From Maribacter ulvicola (GTDB lineage Bacteria > Bacteroidota > Bacteroidia > Flavobacteriales > Flavobacteriaceae), in NCBI RefSeq assembly GCF_900155985.1, contig NZ_FTMA01000006.1, forward strand, positions 124,001-188,000: 64,000 bases of DNA, read 5' to 3'. Of this stretch, positions 46,654 to 57,164 are shown in pieces (positions within the stretch are counted from its first letter, which is position 1; every line of letters starts with the position of its first letter). Position numbers and translations under genes: made by a program. The notes beneath the pieces were generated by a model. The model was not told where the DNA came from. It did not search any database and saw nothing but the letters and a program-made list of their open reading frames with translations.

Positions 46654-48030
46654 TTATACATTTTCAGGAACAATATACGGGTATCGATATCTTCTAGTAA
46701 GCATTAAATCTGCCGCTTCATTATCAATAAAATTTTCAAACTCTCCATTGAATCTTAAAGTTTCACCTGTTTTGTAGGCTATGTTCGCAATTAAAGGTAA
46801 CACTGTAGACATATGACCTACTTCAACATCACAATTTATATCCAATCGGTTTCCAGATTTCACTCCCGTAATAAAATTGGCAAAATGCCCATCACTGTCC
46901 GGAGCAGTCCTAAAGGAAGTATCACCACCAACAGCTGCACCATCAGCCATTCCCGATCCGGCAAATGGCTCTTTTTCAGAACCTTTATATGCTTTCCAAG
47001 TACTACCATTAATCTCTAACCAACCTTCAGTACCATAAAACATATTTCCAATTTTAATATTGCCATTAGATTCTCCGTTCGTATATCTACCACGCGTTTC
47101 AAATTCAAGTATTTTACCGTCCTCATATTCAAAAGTAGAGATTTGCGTATTCGGTGTTTCTTGAGAACACTCTTCTTTGGTTATTCCAAAAATGCCGCCC
47201 ATGGATTGTACTTTAACAGGGTGAACATTTTTGTTCAATCCCCAACGTGCTACATCAAATTGGTGTGGACCTTGATTACCGGTATCTCCGTTACCTGTAT
47301 CCCAGTGCCAGTGCCAGTTATAGTGTCCCTTTTTTTCATTATATGGTCTATAATTGGCAGGTCCTAGCCACTTATCATAGTCCAAAGAGGAAGGAGGGGT
47401 ACTATCAGCAACTCTTCCAAAAGAATTACGTGGCTTAAAACAGGTACCTCTGGCCATAAATACTTCACCAATACCGCCGTTATGTAAAAAATCCATTGCC
47501 TGCATCACATTACTTATAGAACGGTTCTGAAAGCCAACTTGCACTACCCTATTATATTTTCTGGCCGCCTCTACCATTTTTCTACCTTCCCAAACATTAT
47601 GTGAACTGGGCTTTTCCACATAAACGTGTTTGCCGGCCTGGGTTGCCCAAATTGTAGAAAGGGCATGCCAATGGTTTGGGGCAGCTATTACTACCGCATC
47701 TATATCTTTATCATCGAAAACATTACGCATATCAGTTTCCGTCTTTGGAGCTTTTCCTCCTTGATTGTTGGTCGCCAATTGAACACGCTCATTAAATAAA
47801 GAAGAATCTACATCACATAGTGTTTTTACAAATACCCCTTTGTCATGCATTTTGGTAAAACTGTCCAAAAGCCCCTTACCTCGGCCTCGGATCCCAACAG
47901 AACCAAGAATTACCCTGTCATTTGCTCCTAAAATATTACTGTAAGATTTTGCTGGAAATGCAAATGAGCCCAAAGCAACACCTGTTGCGCCCAAGGTTGT
48001 TTTTTTAATGAAACTTCGTCTATCCTTCAT
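46654..48030 (-). CDS. Gfo/Idh/MocA-family oxidoreductase with Tat signal
   Basis: 458 aa. A twin-arginine signal (DRRSFIKKTTLG) precedes an Ala/Gly-rich segment, so it is exported folded, with cofactor, to the periplasm. Rossmann fold with GSVGIRGRGKG (about 42-52), the EKP motif (HVYVEKPSSHN, about 131-141) and a C-terminal GFO/IDH domain with HWHWDTGNGDTGNQGPHQFDVARWG. The family oxidises or reduces sugars with bound NAD(P), and some members cleave glycosides by a redox route. It is followed after 17 nt by the DUF6807 gene in transcription-upstream position. Substrate unknown. Confidence 0.9.
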   Translation of the reverse strand: MKDRRSFIKKTTLGATGVALGSFAFPAKSYSNILGANDRVILGSVGIRGRGKGLLDSFTKMHDKGVFVKTLCDVDSSLFNERVQLATNNQGGKAPKTETDMRNVFDDKDIDAVVIAAPNHWHALSTIWATQAGKHVYVEKPSSHNVWEGRKMVEAARKYNRVVQVGFQNRSISNVMQAMDFLHNGGIGEVFMARGTCFKPRNSFGRVADSTPPSSLDYDKWLGPANYRPYNEKKGHYNWHWHWDTGNGDTGNQGPHQFDVARWGLNKNVHPVKVQSMGGIFGITKEECSQETPNTQISTFEYEDGKILEFETRGRYTNGESNGNIKIGNMFYGTEGWLEINGSTWKAYKGSEKEPFAGSGMADGAAVGGDTSFRTAPDSDGHFANFITGVKSGNRLDINCDVEVGHMSTVLPLIANIAYKTGETLRFNGEFENFIDNEAADLMLTRRYRYPYIVPENV

Positions 48031-48047
48031 AATTAAATAGTATTTGA

Positions 48048-49136
48048 TTATTTATTTGAAAACTCGTTAAATTCTTTATTCAGTCTTACCTCGTCCAGTA
48101 ATTTGCTAGCTACAACAATTCTATGCTTAAATGTTTTACTTTCTCCTTTGTTCAGTTTAAAATTAAGAACGTTCTTTCCTTTACTAAACACTGATTGACC
48201 TAATGGGTTAGCCGCGAATAAGCCATACCCTCTGGTATGCCAATAAGTTGGGTAACCTATGTTCTCTGAATGATCTACAATGGCCAATGATATATGCTCT
48301 CCATTAATGTTAGATGTTAAGTTCACCCAACGCGCTCTTTTACCCCAAGTGTCTTCCCCTTCTACTCCTTCACTATTTACGTACTTGCCCTTAACCTTTT
48401 CATTATTTAAAACGGGTACACCAGTTGGTATACCGTTTACATCGGTAAAAATGGTTGGTTTATTTGAGGGATGCTCTAGTTCACGCCTTACCCGGACGCC
48501 TAAAAGCCCTTCTTTATTGTCCTTAAATAAAACATCCTCTTTGGCCGTTAGTTTGGTAATTCTATCCAGTGTATATATGTCCCCTTTGTTCTCTACAATA
48601 AATGTGGTGTTTTCTACCATTAAAGTTTTTTGTTCAGGGGATAGCCACTCCATAGTTACCTCTAACAAGGCTGTATTCTTATTTTCAACAATTTTATTGA
48701 TTTTCTTATGCACTATAGTACCATACAATTCCTTCTTATCAGTGGCAATTGAGTCTGAATTATTCCAAAAATCTAAGCCATTAACATCACCATAATTGAA
48801 CCATACTCCTACATGGTGAGGATGATCAACGCGTTCTCCAGAAGATTGTTCCATTGGAAATCTCCTTGTGATTTTGGTTCCTTGAGGTGTCACCAAGGGA
48901 TATAAAACAGGCTTTTTTATATTTTTAGGATACCGGTATGAAGTGAACAACTTACCCTTTATAAGAATATCTACCCTTTGTTCTTTACCGTTATCTATTA
49001 TTTGAATGTTTTCTTGCTTTGGAACATCCTGAGCTTCATTTAAGTATTTTTTTGAATTCTCGTTTTTGCATGATATCAGGAAGAAACCTGAGGCTATCAT
49101 CGCCATAAATAAATTCGGTTGGATCAGTCTTGACAT
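48048..49136 (-). CDS. DUF6807 (PmoA-like) lipoprotein
   Basis: 362 aa from the ATG at 49136, chosen because a compact lipoprotein signal (MAMIASGFFLISC) then starts the protein; GTG/ATG codons further upstream add 14 residues with no role. The DUF6807 core shows VTPQGTKITRRFPME, DHPHHVGVWFNYGDVNG and GYGLFAANPLGQ. The family is found in PULs beside Gfo/Idh/MocA proteins, as here (17-nt gap). Despite the PmoA label it has no membrane domain like methane monooxygenase. A sugar-binding beta-sandwich role is inferred. Confidence 0.82.
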   Translation of the reverse strand: MSRLIQPNLFMAMIASGFFLISCKNENSKKYLNEAQDVPKQENIQIIDNGKEQRVDILIKGKLFTSYRYPKNIKKPVLYPLVTPQGTKITRRFPMEQSSGERVDHPHHVGVWFNYGDVNGLDFWNNSDSIATDKKELYGTIVHKKINKIVENKNTALLEVTMEWLSPEQKTLMVENTTFIVENKGDIYTLDRITKLTAKEDVLFKDNKEGLLGVRVRRELEHPSNKPTIFTDVNGIPTGVPVLNNEKVKGKYVNSEGVEGEDTWGKRARWVNLTSNINGEHISLAIVDHSENIGYPTYWHTRGYGLFAANPLGQSVFSKGKNVLNFKLNKGESKTFKHRIVVASKLLDEVRLNKEFNEFSNK

Positions 49137-50237
49137 AGTACTATGAATTTTAGTTGTTGTTATCATTATAGTATTCACTTCTAATTATACTTTTCTTTAG
49201 AACATACCTCACGTAATAGCTATAGACGTAACTTATATTTTCAGAATTTTATCTTCTAACATGACCTCACTAGTTTAACAGTTATCCATTTTTGAAAATC
49301 ATAGTTATAGTGCATTTAAAGCATCTATGAATACCCTTAAAAGTAGTATCCAGAGTAAAATATATACCCATAAAAGGTTTTGATGCATTACTTATATCAT
49401 CTTAAAAATAAACTGCTATTTAATTTCTATTGGAATAATTGCTTTTTGATATTTCATTTGAGGCAAATTATTCTATTAACAAAAAATTTGTTCAAGTTTC
49501 CAACTTTGCTTTTTATTTAATAATGCCTAAATGATAATTTTCAATATTCTTCTATTATTAAATTAAACTAGTTGACTTCAACTAATTATTGTAGCTAATT
49601 AAAACACAGTATCACCTTCTTTTTTTAGTGCGTCATTTCTACACGAAAAACAAAAATAGATTATAAACATTCATTTCAAATAATTTAACTTGCATTTAAC
49701 ATTTTCTAGATTTTAATACTCAAATATGATAACCTTAACATACTACGGCTTATATAATAGCATACAAAATGAAGTTGCAGTAATAGATGAAATAAGAAAA
49801 TTTTAATAAATAGCTCCAATAAGCTTTTAATATAAAGTAGTAATAAGTGCAGTTTTCACTAGTAAATACAGGCACTTTTAAAGTGAATGACATCTGCTCA
49901 GGTAATTGCTTTTTCTAACATATATATATATGGCTTGTCCTTTTTTATCAATAATGAAACCGTCTATTGTTGTAACGAGTATTCTGAAGTAGAAATGTAA
50001 TCTCTATAAATTAAAACCAATTTTGAATTAGATGATTGACTTCAAACTTTCACTTGTAATATTTTGTGTACCTATAACACAATTAAGATAGTTTCTCTAA
50101 TTTAAAAATATATTATCCCTGCCGTTATAAGAATAGATTTACCATACAATTTTTGCTGAACAGTTTAACTCAGATATAAGGTATAATAGTAATTACTAGA
50201 GAGAAAGGGTTAAATATATAATACAAGAGGCATGACA

Positions 50238-50248
50238 GTACAGGATAG
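50238..50248 (+). promoter_or_regulatory. GTACAGGATAG motif upstream of the third susC
   Basis: Perfect 11-bp copy of the motif at 41679-41689 upstream of GH106, same orientation relative to transcription, 285 nt before the susC ATG. Confidence 0.35.
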
Positions 50249-50453
50249 TAATTTATAAAAATATTAAGAGTATTGTTAAGAATAATTAATTAAAGCAAAT
50301 CTTAAAAAATCATATTGTCATAAATGATACCGATTATTCATTTATTCAAAAACACATACAACAAGAATCAACAAATAAGCTAACTCTAAAAACAAAACCT
50401 ATGGATTAAGTAAACTAGTAATCATTTTATCACCTAAGCCAAAAAATACAATA

Positions 50454-50479
50454 TCGGAAAATGCTCGAACATTTCCCGA
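50454..50479 (+). promoter_or_regulatory. Leader hairpin of the third susC
   Basis: TCGGAAAATG / CATTTCCCGA (one mismatch) with a 6-nt loop. It lies across an upstream in-frame ATG (50461), which argues that this ATG is in the leader and that translation starts at 50533. Confidence 0.45.
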
Positions 50480-50532
50480 CATTGAAAAGTGATCGATTTA
50501 AAAAATTAACCACCCAAAAACACATTAAAAGT

Positions 50533-53500
50533 ATGAAAAAACTTCTTAATCTAACAAGAAGGCGAAACCGTGTATTTAAACCCGACCTAAATATTGCATA
50601 TTATATTAGAGTCCTGTTATTAATGCTCACCTTCTTTTCCCTTAAAGCTAATGAGGGCTATACACATCAAAACAAAATCACCATAAACCTTCAAAATGTC
50701 TCTGTAAAACAACTCATTGACGAGATTGAAAAAACCACAGATTACCAATTTTTCTTTAGAATAGAAGATGTGGATTTAGAGCGTACTGTTTCTATTCAAA
50801 TGAACAATGTTAACATCAGCGATATCCTTAATTCTATCTTCGATAGCACCACTACTACTTTTAACAAAAATGATTTAAGAATCTATTTATTAAAAAAACC
50901 GAATGCCTTAACTAATTTTGAAAAAGCGCAAAAAGTTACTCTTACCTCGCAATTATCAATAGAAGGAACGGTTCAGGATATTGATGGAAATCCATTGGCA
51001 GGGGCCACCATTATTGAAAAAGGAACAGATAATGGTGTAATTGCAGATTTTGATGGGAAATTTACAATTAATGTAACGGATGAGAATGTCGTTTTAATTG
51101 TATCATACCTTGGTTTTGCTTCTCAAAACATATCATTAAATGGCCGGTCCAACATCACCATAAACCTAAAGGAAGATGCTGCCGGTTTGGATGAAGTGGT
51201 CGTGGTAGGCTTTGGATCTCAAACAGAAAAAGAATTAATATCTTCGGTTACTTCCATAAAAACCAAGGATTTAAAAATTCCATCAAGTAACCTAACAACG
51301 GCCTTGGCAGGCCGAGCTGCAGGTTTAATCGCCTTTCAAAGGGGAGGCGAACCAGGAAGGGATAATGCTAATTTTTTTGTTAGAGGTATTACCACCTTCG
51401 CTCAAGGGGCATCTGCAAATCCTCTTATCCTTATAGATGGTGTGCAGTTAGGAATTGATGACTTAAGGCGCTTACACCCGGATGATATTGACTCATTTTC
51501 CATATTAAAAGATGCAACTGCTACCTCAATTTACGGAGCTAGAGGTGCAAATGGGATAGTTTTGGTAAAAACAAAGAAAGGAGTAAAGGGTAAGGTACGT
51601 ATTTCAATACGGTCAGAAATTAGATCCTCGTCACCTACAAAGAATATTGAACTGGCAGATCCCATTACATACATGAAACTTGCCAATAGATCTATCTTGA
51701 CTAGAGACCCATTAGGTTTTTCACCATACAATCTAGAACGAATAAACAATACAATTTCAGGAGATGATCCAATTCTATACCCAACTGTAGACTGGTATAA
51801 CGCCCTTTTTAAGGAAAACTCATTGAATAAAAGCTTAAATTTCAACCTAAATGGAGGGGGAGAAGTAGCTCAATATTACCTTTCAGCAGTTGTCAATAAT
51901 GACAACGGAATACTTAACGTCCCTGACATTAACGACTTCAATTCAAATGTGAAGTTTAAGAATTATTATTTACGCTCCAACATAAGCGTGAATTTAACCA
52001 ATTCCACAAAACTAAGATTAAACTTTAACTTGGCCGTAGACAGCTATCGTGGACCTCTAGAAGGTGGCTCAGGTGTTTACAACAATGTAGTTAGAAGTAA
52101 TCCTGTTCTTTTTAGACCTTTCTATGAAAAAACTGAAAGCACCCAATTTATAGATCATGTTTTATTTGGCAATTATAGAGACCCTATAAATAGTCAACTC
52201 ATGAATAATCCATTTGCAGAATTAGCAAAAGGGTTCAAGGAAGATGCTACTACCAAATTGATTTCTCAACTGGAAATCGACCAAAAACTTAACTTTCTAA
52301 CTGAGGGATTGGAGGCTAAGGTAATTATAAACGATACTAGAGAGTCCTTTTATTCTTTAAGGAGAACCACTATTCCTTTTTATTATAGCGCTTTTAAAAA
52401 CCCATTAAACAATCAAATAGAATTAAGAGGTTTAAATCCTGAATCCGGAAGAGCATATTTAGAATATGAACCAGGAGATAGGAATATCGTTAATTCTACA
52501 TATCTAGAAACTAGACTAAACTACATAAAGGATGTTGATGATGACAATAGAGTTACCGGGTTATTAGTAGGGACTTTGAACAACCGCCAGTTTTCAAGCG
52601 CTAATACCTTGCAAGAATCCTTAGCTTTTAGAAATGTGGGACTCTCCGGCAGATTTTCTTATGGTTTTAAGAGTAAGTACTTTGCTGAGTTCGATTTTGG
52701 GTATAACGGTTCAGAAAGGTTTGCCGCTAAGAATAGGTTCGGTTTTTTCCCATCAGGAGGTTTGGGTTGGTCAATTTCTGACGAAACTTTTTTTAAGAAA
52801 TTTTCAAAAACAATAACGAAGTTTAAAATCAGAGCTACATATGGGCTTGTAGGTAATGACCAGATCGGGAGTGCTAACGATCGCTTTTTTTACCTCTCTG
52901 AGGTTAATTTGAACGATGGGGCGTATGCTTTTAGAACAGGAGACATTGGACAGGTTAGAAATAACGGGGTTTCATTTAGCCGTTACGCCAATGATAATAT
53001 TACTTGGGAAATTGCCAAAAAGTTTAATCTGGGTATGGAATTAGATCTTTGGAACGACTTCAAGTTCGTTGGAAATTACTTCTCTGAAAAGAGGGAGAAT
53101 ATTTTAGTCAACAGAATTGTTCCTGATAATTTGGGTCTAGCTGCCCCCGTACGTGCTAATTTTGGGGAAGCAAAAAGTGGAGGAATTGATGGCACTCTAA
53201 CCTACACAAAAAGTTTTGATAATGACTTATGGCTACAAGTAAATGGTAATTTAACATATGCTACAAGTGAGATTACCAAAATGGAAGAACCCAATTATGA
53301 GGCTGCCGAAACCCCTTGGAGTTCTAGAATTGGCCATCCGATCGGGCAAACTTGGGGGCTAATTGCAGAAAGACTTTTTGTAGACGATGAGGAAGTTGAA
53401 AACTCCCCCTTACAAACTTTTGGTCAATATTCTGGAGGCGATATTAAGTATAGGGACATTAACGGTGATGGCAGAATAACGAACGCAGACCAAGTACCAA

Positions 53501-53994
53501 TAGGAAACCCAACCGTTCCTGAAATTGTATATGGAATAGGTTTCTCCTTAAATTATAAAAATTTTGATCTATCAACATTTTTTCAAGGAGCCGGTAACTC
53601 TTCTTTTTGGATCAACCCCAGAAATGTAGCTCCTTTTGCCAATGGACAAACCCTTCTTAAAGCCTGGGCAGATAGTCATTGGTCGGAAACAAATAGAGAT
53701 GTATACGCTAAATGGCCAAGGCTATCCAATTTTGTAGTGGATAATAATACCCAAACTAGTACTTGGTTCATGAGAAATGGTTCTTTTTTAAGATTAAAAA
53801 GTTTAGAGATTGGTTATAGTTTACCTATTGAACTAATAGATAAAATCAACCTAAAGAAAGTTCGACTTTATGCTTCAGGAACTAATCTATACGTATGGAG
53901 CAAATTCAAGTTATGGGATCCAGAATTAGCGGGCAATGGACTCAATTATCCCAACCAACGCGTAATTAGTGCAGGGATTAATATATCGTTATAA
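50533..53994 (+). CDS. SusC-family transporter with STN domain (third PUL)
   Basis: 1153 aa from the ATG at 50533; the ATG at 50461 would add 24 residues with no signal-peptide logic. Order: signal segment (YYIRVLLLMLTFFSLKA), STN domain (about 45-115, NKITINLQNVSVKQLIDEIE), carboxypeptidase-D-like domain (IEGTVQDIDGNPLAGATI), DEVVVVGFGSQTEKEL, plug and barrel ending VISAGINISL. The STN domain implies a FecR/sigma partner, yet none is adjacent; the pair at 39469-41337 is 9 kb away. It is followed by susD. Confidence 0.93.
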   Translation: MKKLLNLTRRRNRVFKPDLNIAYYIRVLLLMLTFFSLKANEGYTHQNKITINLQNVSVKQLIDEIEKTTDYQFFFRIEDVDLERTVSIQMNNVNISDILNSIFDSTTTTFNKNDLRIYLLKKPNALTNFEKAQKVTLTSQLSIEGTVQDIDGNPLAGATIIEKGTDNGVIADFDGKFTINVTDENVVLIVSYLGFASQNISLNGRSNITINLKEDAAGLDEVVVVGFGSQTEKELISSVTSIKTKDLKIPSSNLTTALAGRAAGLIAFQRGGEPGRDNANFFVRGITTFAQGASANPLILIDGVQLGIDDLRRLHPDDIDSFSILKDATATSIYGARGANGIVLVKTKKGVKGKVRISIRSEIRSSSPTKNIELADPITYMKLANRSILTRDPLGFSPYNLERINNTISGDDPILYPTVDWYNALFKENSLNKSLNFNLNGGGEVAQYYLSAVVNNDNGILNVPDINDFNSNVKFKNYYLRSNISVNLTNSTKLRLNFNLAVDSYRGPLEGGSGVYNNVVRSNPVLFRPFYEKTESTQFIDHVLFGNYRDPINSQLMNNPFAELAKGFKEDATTKLISQLEIDQKLNFLTEGLEAKVIINDTRESFYSLRRTTIPFYYSAFKNPLNNQIELRGLNPESGRAYLEYEPGDRNIVNSTYLETRLNYIKDVDDDNRVTGLLVGTLNNRQFSSANTLQESLAFRNVGLSGRFSYGFKSKYFAEFDFGYNGSERFAAKNRFGFFPSGGLGWSISDETFFKKFSKTITKFKIRATYGLVGNDQIGSANDRFFYLSEVNLNDGAYAFRTGDIGQVRNNGVSFSRYANDNITWEIAKKFNLGMELDLWNDFKFVGNYFSEKRENILVNRIVPDNLGLAAPVRANFGEAKSGGIDGTLTYTKSFDNDLWLQVNGNLTYATSEITKMEEPNYEAAETPWSSRIGHPIGQTWGLIAERLFVDDEEVENSPLQTFGQYSGGDIKYRDINGDGRITNADQVPIGNPTVPEIVYGIGFSLNYKNFDLSTFFQGAGNSSFWINPRNVAPFANGQTLLKAWADSHWSETNRDVYAKWPRLSNFVVDNNTQTSTWFMRNGSFLRLKSLEIGYSLPIELIDKINLKKVRLYASGTNLYVWSKFKLWDPELAGNGLNYPNQRVISAGINISL

Positions 53995-54010
53995 AACCAA
54001 TAATTTAATT

Positions 54011-55894
54011 ATGACTAAGAAGATTAAAATTTTACCACTGTTGGCCGTATTTTTATTTTCGGCCTGTCAAGACTATCTGGATATTGTACCAAACGATATC
54101 CCTACCATAAACGATGCATTTATTAATAGAACCAGTGCAGAAACATTCTTATTCACCATTTATTCTGGAATAGAGAAGCCTGCTGATATCTTTAATAGTG
54201 CAGATAAAATGGCAGGAGATGAGGTATGGGTATCGGGAACAGGAGATGAGTTTTCTGGAATTCAAATTGCACAAGGATTGCAATCTGTCACAACTCCGCT
54301 GCTAGATAAATGGCAAGTAACGTACCGCCATATTAGAAACTGCAATGTACTATTGGCAAACATTGACAATGTTCCTGACATGACTGAGTTCGAGAAGAAG
54401 ATATGGAAAGCAGAAGCCAAAGCTCTTAAAGCTTACTACCATTTTATTTTAATGCGGCAATATGGCCCTATTACTATTTCGGACGACTTGGTTCCTGTTT
54501 CACAGAGCACAGAATCACAAGACCTATCTCAAAGACCTATAGATGAAGTCGTAGATTATATCGTAACAACCTTAGACGAGGCTATGGTAGATCTTCCAGA
54601 TGGCTTAATAAATCGATCTACGGAGCTGGGAAGAATATCAGGAACTGTGGCCGCAGCCATTAAAGCCAGAGTTTTGGTCACAGCGGCAAGCCCTTTGTTC
54701 AATGGGAATATATTTTACAGCGGTTTTGTCAACAAAAAAGGAGAAGAATTGTTTTCTACTTCATTTGACCCAAAAAAATGGGAAGTAGCCAGAGACGCAT
54801 GTAAAGAAGCTATTGAAATGGCAGAGAGCAATGGCTACCAATTATATAACGAAACGGAGTACAAAAATTTATTCGTAAATGCTTCTCAGACAACCATAGA
54901 TAAAATGACCTTGAGAAGTAGGCTCACGGATGAATGGAACAAAGAAATCTTATGGGGAAGATACGATGGTACGCATAATATTCAATTCAATGCTACGCCA
55001 CAACTCCCAGGTACCTTAGGCTCAAATATTATAGGTTCTAGGCTCTCTCCAACACTACGTATCGCAGAAATGTACTACACCAACAATGGCGTGCCTATTG
55101 ACGAAGATCCGAGTTTTGATTTTGAGAACAGGTATAAGACAAAAAATGCAAGCGAGGAAGAATCCTATAAAATTCAGGATGGTCAAGAGACTGCATACTT
55201 AAATTTTGATAGAGAAATACGGTTCTATGCCGACTTGGGGTTTGACAGGAGTATTTGGTCCGGAAATGGAAAAGGTGATGATGATAACGACCCTTTCATT
55301 ATTAATGCTAGAAGTTTTGAAACTTCAGGGAGAAAAAGTGGAAACAACTATAGCGCCACCGGCTATTTCCCTAAGAAATTGGTAAAAGAAAATTCCGCAT
55401 TGGTCAATAATGGCGCCAATTACGTTACAAGAGAGTACGCTTTTCCCATTATTAGACTGGCTGATCTATATCTGTATTATGCCGAGACATTAAATGAAAC
55501 GAAGGCGGTTCCCGATCAGCAGGTTTATGAATACATTGATAGGATTAGAAACCGAGCCAAACTTGATGGGGTGGTAAATAGTTGGACCAATCATTCTACC
55601 AATCCAGGAAAGATAACTACACAAGAAGGGATGAGACAAATTATTCAACAGGAAAGAATGATAGAATTGGCTTTTGAAGGAGCTAGGTTTTGGGATTTAC
55701 GACGTTGGAAATTATCCAAAGAGTATTTAAACCGTCCAATAAGAGGTTGGAATACCGCAGGAGAATCTGCTAGCGACTATTATACCGTGACCTCTCTTTT
55801 TGTTCCATTATTTTTTGAAAAAGACTATTTATGGCCTATAAGGGAGCAGGAGATTATTAATAACCCTGATTTGGTTCAGAATCCAGGGTGGTAG
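54011..55894 (+). CDS. SusD/RagB-family lipoprotein (third PUL)
   Basis: 627 aa from the ATG at 54011, 16 nt after susC. A longer frame from 53969 overlaps susC and precedes no signal, so it was not used. Lipobox FSAC (about residue 19) then QDYLDIVPND. SusD motifs WKAEAKALKAYYHFILMRQYGPI and ERMIELAFEGARFWDLRRWK are present, and it ends in the usual NPDLVQNPGW. Confidence 0.93.
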   Translation: MTKKIKILPLLAVFLFSACQDYLDIVPNDIPTINDAFINRTSAETFLFTIYSGIEKPADIFNSADKMAGDEVWVSGTGDEFSGIQIAQGLQSVTTPLLDKWQVTYRHIRNCNVLLANIDNVPDMTEFEKKIWKAEAKALKAYYHFILMRQYGPITISDDLVPVSQSTESQDLSQRPIDEVVDYIVTTLDEAMVDLPDGLINRSTELGRISGTVAAAIKARVLVTAASPLFNGNIFYSGFVNKKGEELFSTSFDPKKWEVARDACKEAIEMAESNGYQLYNETEYKNLFVNASQTTIDKMTLRSRLTDEWNKEILWGRYDGTHNIQFNATPQLPGTLGSNIIGSRLSPTLRIAEMYYTNNGVPIDEDPSFDFENRYKTKNASEEESYKIQDGQETAYLNFDREIRFYADLGFDRSIWSGNGKGDDDNDPFIINARSFETSGRKSGNNYSATGYFPKKLVKENSALVNNGANYVTREYAFPIIRLADLYLYYAETLNETKAVPDQQVYEYIDRIRNRAKLDGVVNSWTNHSTNPGKITTQEGMRQIIQQERMIELAFEGARFWDLRRWKLSKEYLNRPIRGWNTAGESASDYYTVTSLFVPLFFEKDYLWPIREQEIINNPDLVQNPGW

Positions 55895-55924
55895 GATCTT
55901 AATAACTTTTAAAAACAGAAAAAG

Positions 55925-57151
55925 ATGAAAGAATCAATATATTTAATTAATATGCTACTTGCAGCATTAATGCTTTTTGGATGTACCGAAGAGGAGCATA
56001 CTCCTTTAAGTGAAGACGGAGTATCTCCCCAAGTGATAACCGATATAGAAGTTGAACCATTGAACGGTGGGTTTAATATCACTTACAATTTACCTAAAGA
56101 TGAAGATTTACTGTATGTGAAAGCATATTATACCAATTCTAAAGGAGAGGAATCTACTGTGGTGAGCTCTGCCTATAAAAAGTCTGTTGAAATTGTTGGC
56201 TATGGTGATACAGAGGAAAAAACAATAAAACTACAAACAATAGACCGTTCTCAAAACAGATCGGAATTTGTTACCGTTACAGGAGTTCCCTTAGAGCCTG
56301 TTGTTAATAAAGTAGCAAAAACCATAACCATGACCGAAGGTTGGGGAGGTTTAAACTACCAGGTTATTAATTCAGAGAAAGATGAACTAATTATTGATCT
56401 AATCGCCAATGAAATAGAAATCAATGAAGAGACTGGAAATAGAAGTTATGGAAAATTCAAAGCACTGAAAACTTTATATACAAAGCTAGATACCATAACT
56501 GCAGTCTTACGCGGTTATGACCCCGTGCCTACAACCTTTGCCGCATTGGTCAAAGATATTTATGGAAATACCTCAGATACCATCTATCCAAGTACTCCCA
56601 ATGGGCAATTGATTCCATGGGAGGAAATACTTTTGGATAAGGATAAGATTACCGAAGCAAAACAGCCAAATGACAATAACTGGTCACAGTGGGGTACCAG
56701 CTTTTTAAACGCTCTTGACGGAGTTCTTGGCAGCAATGCCTCCAACGTAACCCATACAGAAGATAATGCCTTCCCTTTTAAGCTGACCATTGATTTAGGT
56801 GCAGATGTCATCCTTAGTAGATTTAAAATTTGGAAAAATGACTATGGTAGCCTTTCCAGCTCTTACGGACATAACAATCCTCGTACCATGGAGGTATATG
56901 GAGCATCAACAATTCCCAATACCGATGGTAGTTTGGATGGTTGGACATATTTGGGCAGGTTTGAGGCAATCAAACCATCAGGGTCCGGAGCTTTTACTCC
57001 TGCAGATGAGCAACACGTTCTTGAAGGTGATGAGTTTGAATTTGACAATGCTCCAGAATTGAGATACATGAAGATATTATTCCTGGACAATTGGGGCGGA
57101 ACATCCAGTTTGAGTTTTTCAGAAATCAGTTTTTGGGGTAGATATAATTAA
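55925..57151 (+). CDS. DUF4959/DUF5126/DUF5000 surface glycan-binding lipoprotein
   Basis: 408 aa. Lipobox LFGC (about residue 20) followed by TEEE, a surface-export type tag. Two fibronectin-like modules (about 35-120 and 125-225) match the DUF4959 and DUF5126 arrangement. A C-terminal F5/8-type-C-like domain (DUF5000; about 230-408) includes FKLTIDLGADVILSRFKIW. This set is a common SusCD companion and probably binds glycan at the surface. It starts 30 nt after susD. Confidence 0.82.
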   Translation: MKESIYLINMLLAALMLFGCTEEEHTPLSEDGVSPQVITDIEVEPLNGGFNITYNLPKDEDLLYVKAYYTNSKGEESTVVSSAYKKSVEIVGYGDTEEKTIKLQTIDRSQNRSEFVTVTGVPLEPVVNKVAKTITMTEGWGGLNYQVINSEKDELIIDLIANEIEINEETGNRSYGKFKALKTLYTKLDTITAVLRGYDPVPTTFAALVKDIYGNTSDTIYPSTPNGQLIPWEEILLDKDKITEAKQPNDNNWSQWGTSFLNALDGVLGSNASNVTHTEDNAFPFKLTIDLGADVILSRFKIWKNDYGSLSSSYGHNNPRTMEVYGASTIPNTDGSLDGWTYLGRFEAIKPSGSGAFTPADEQHVLEGDEFEFDNAPELRYMKILFLDNWGGTSSLSFSEISFWGRYN

Positions 57152-57164
57152 AAATCAGTAAAAC

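Larger units (their letters stand above)
49137..50532. other. 1.4-kb divergent region between DUF6807 and the third susC
   Basis: AT-rich with an (AT)n tract near 49919-49932. I found no gene. Two sites are listed separately: the GTACAGGATAG motif and a hairpin before the susC start. Confidence 0.5.

Noticed and set aside
48280..48795. 171-aa open frame antisense to the DUF6807 gene
   Set aside because: Composition is the mirror of the real gene (Ser/Thr/Leu-rich), no known motif, full overlap with a well-supported gene.
53969..54010. Longer start of the third susD overlapping susC
   Set aside because: The added 14 residues precede the lipoprotein signal and overlap susC; the ATG at 54011 gives a normal signal peptide.
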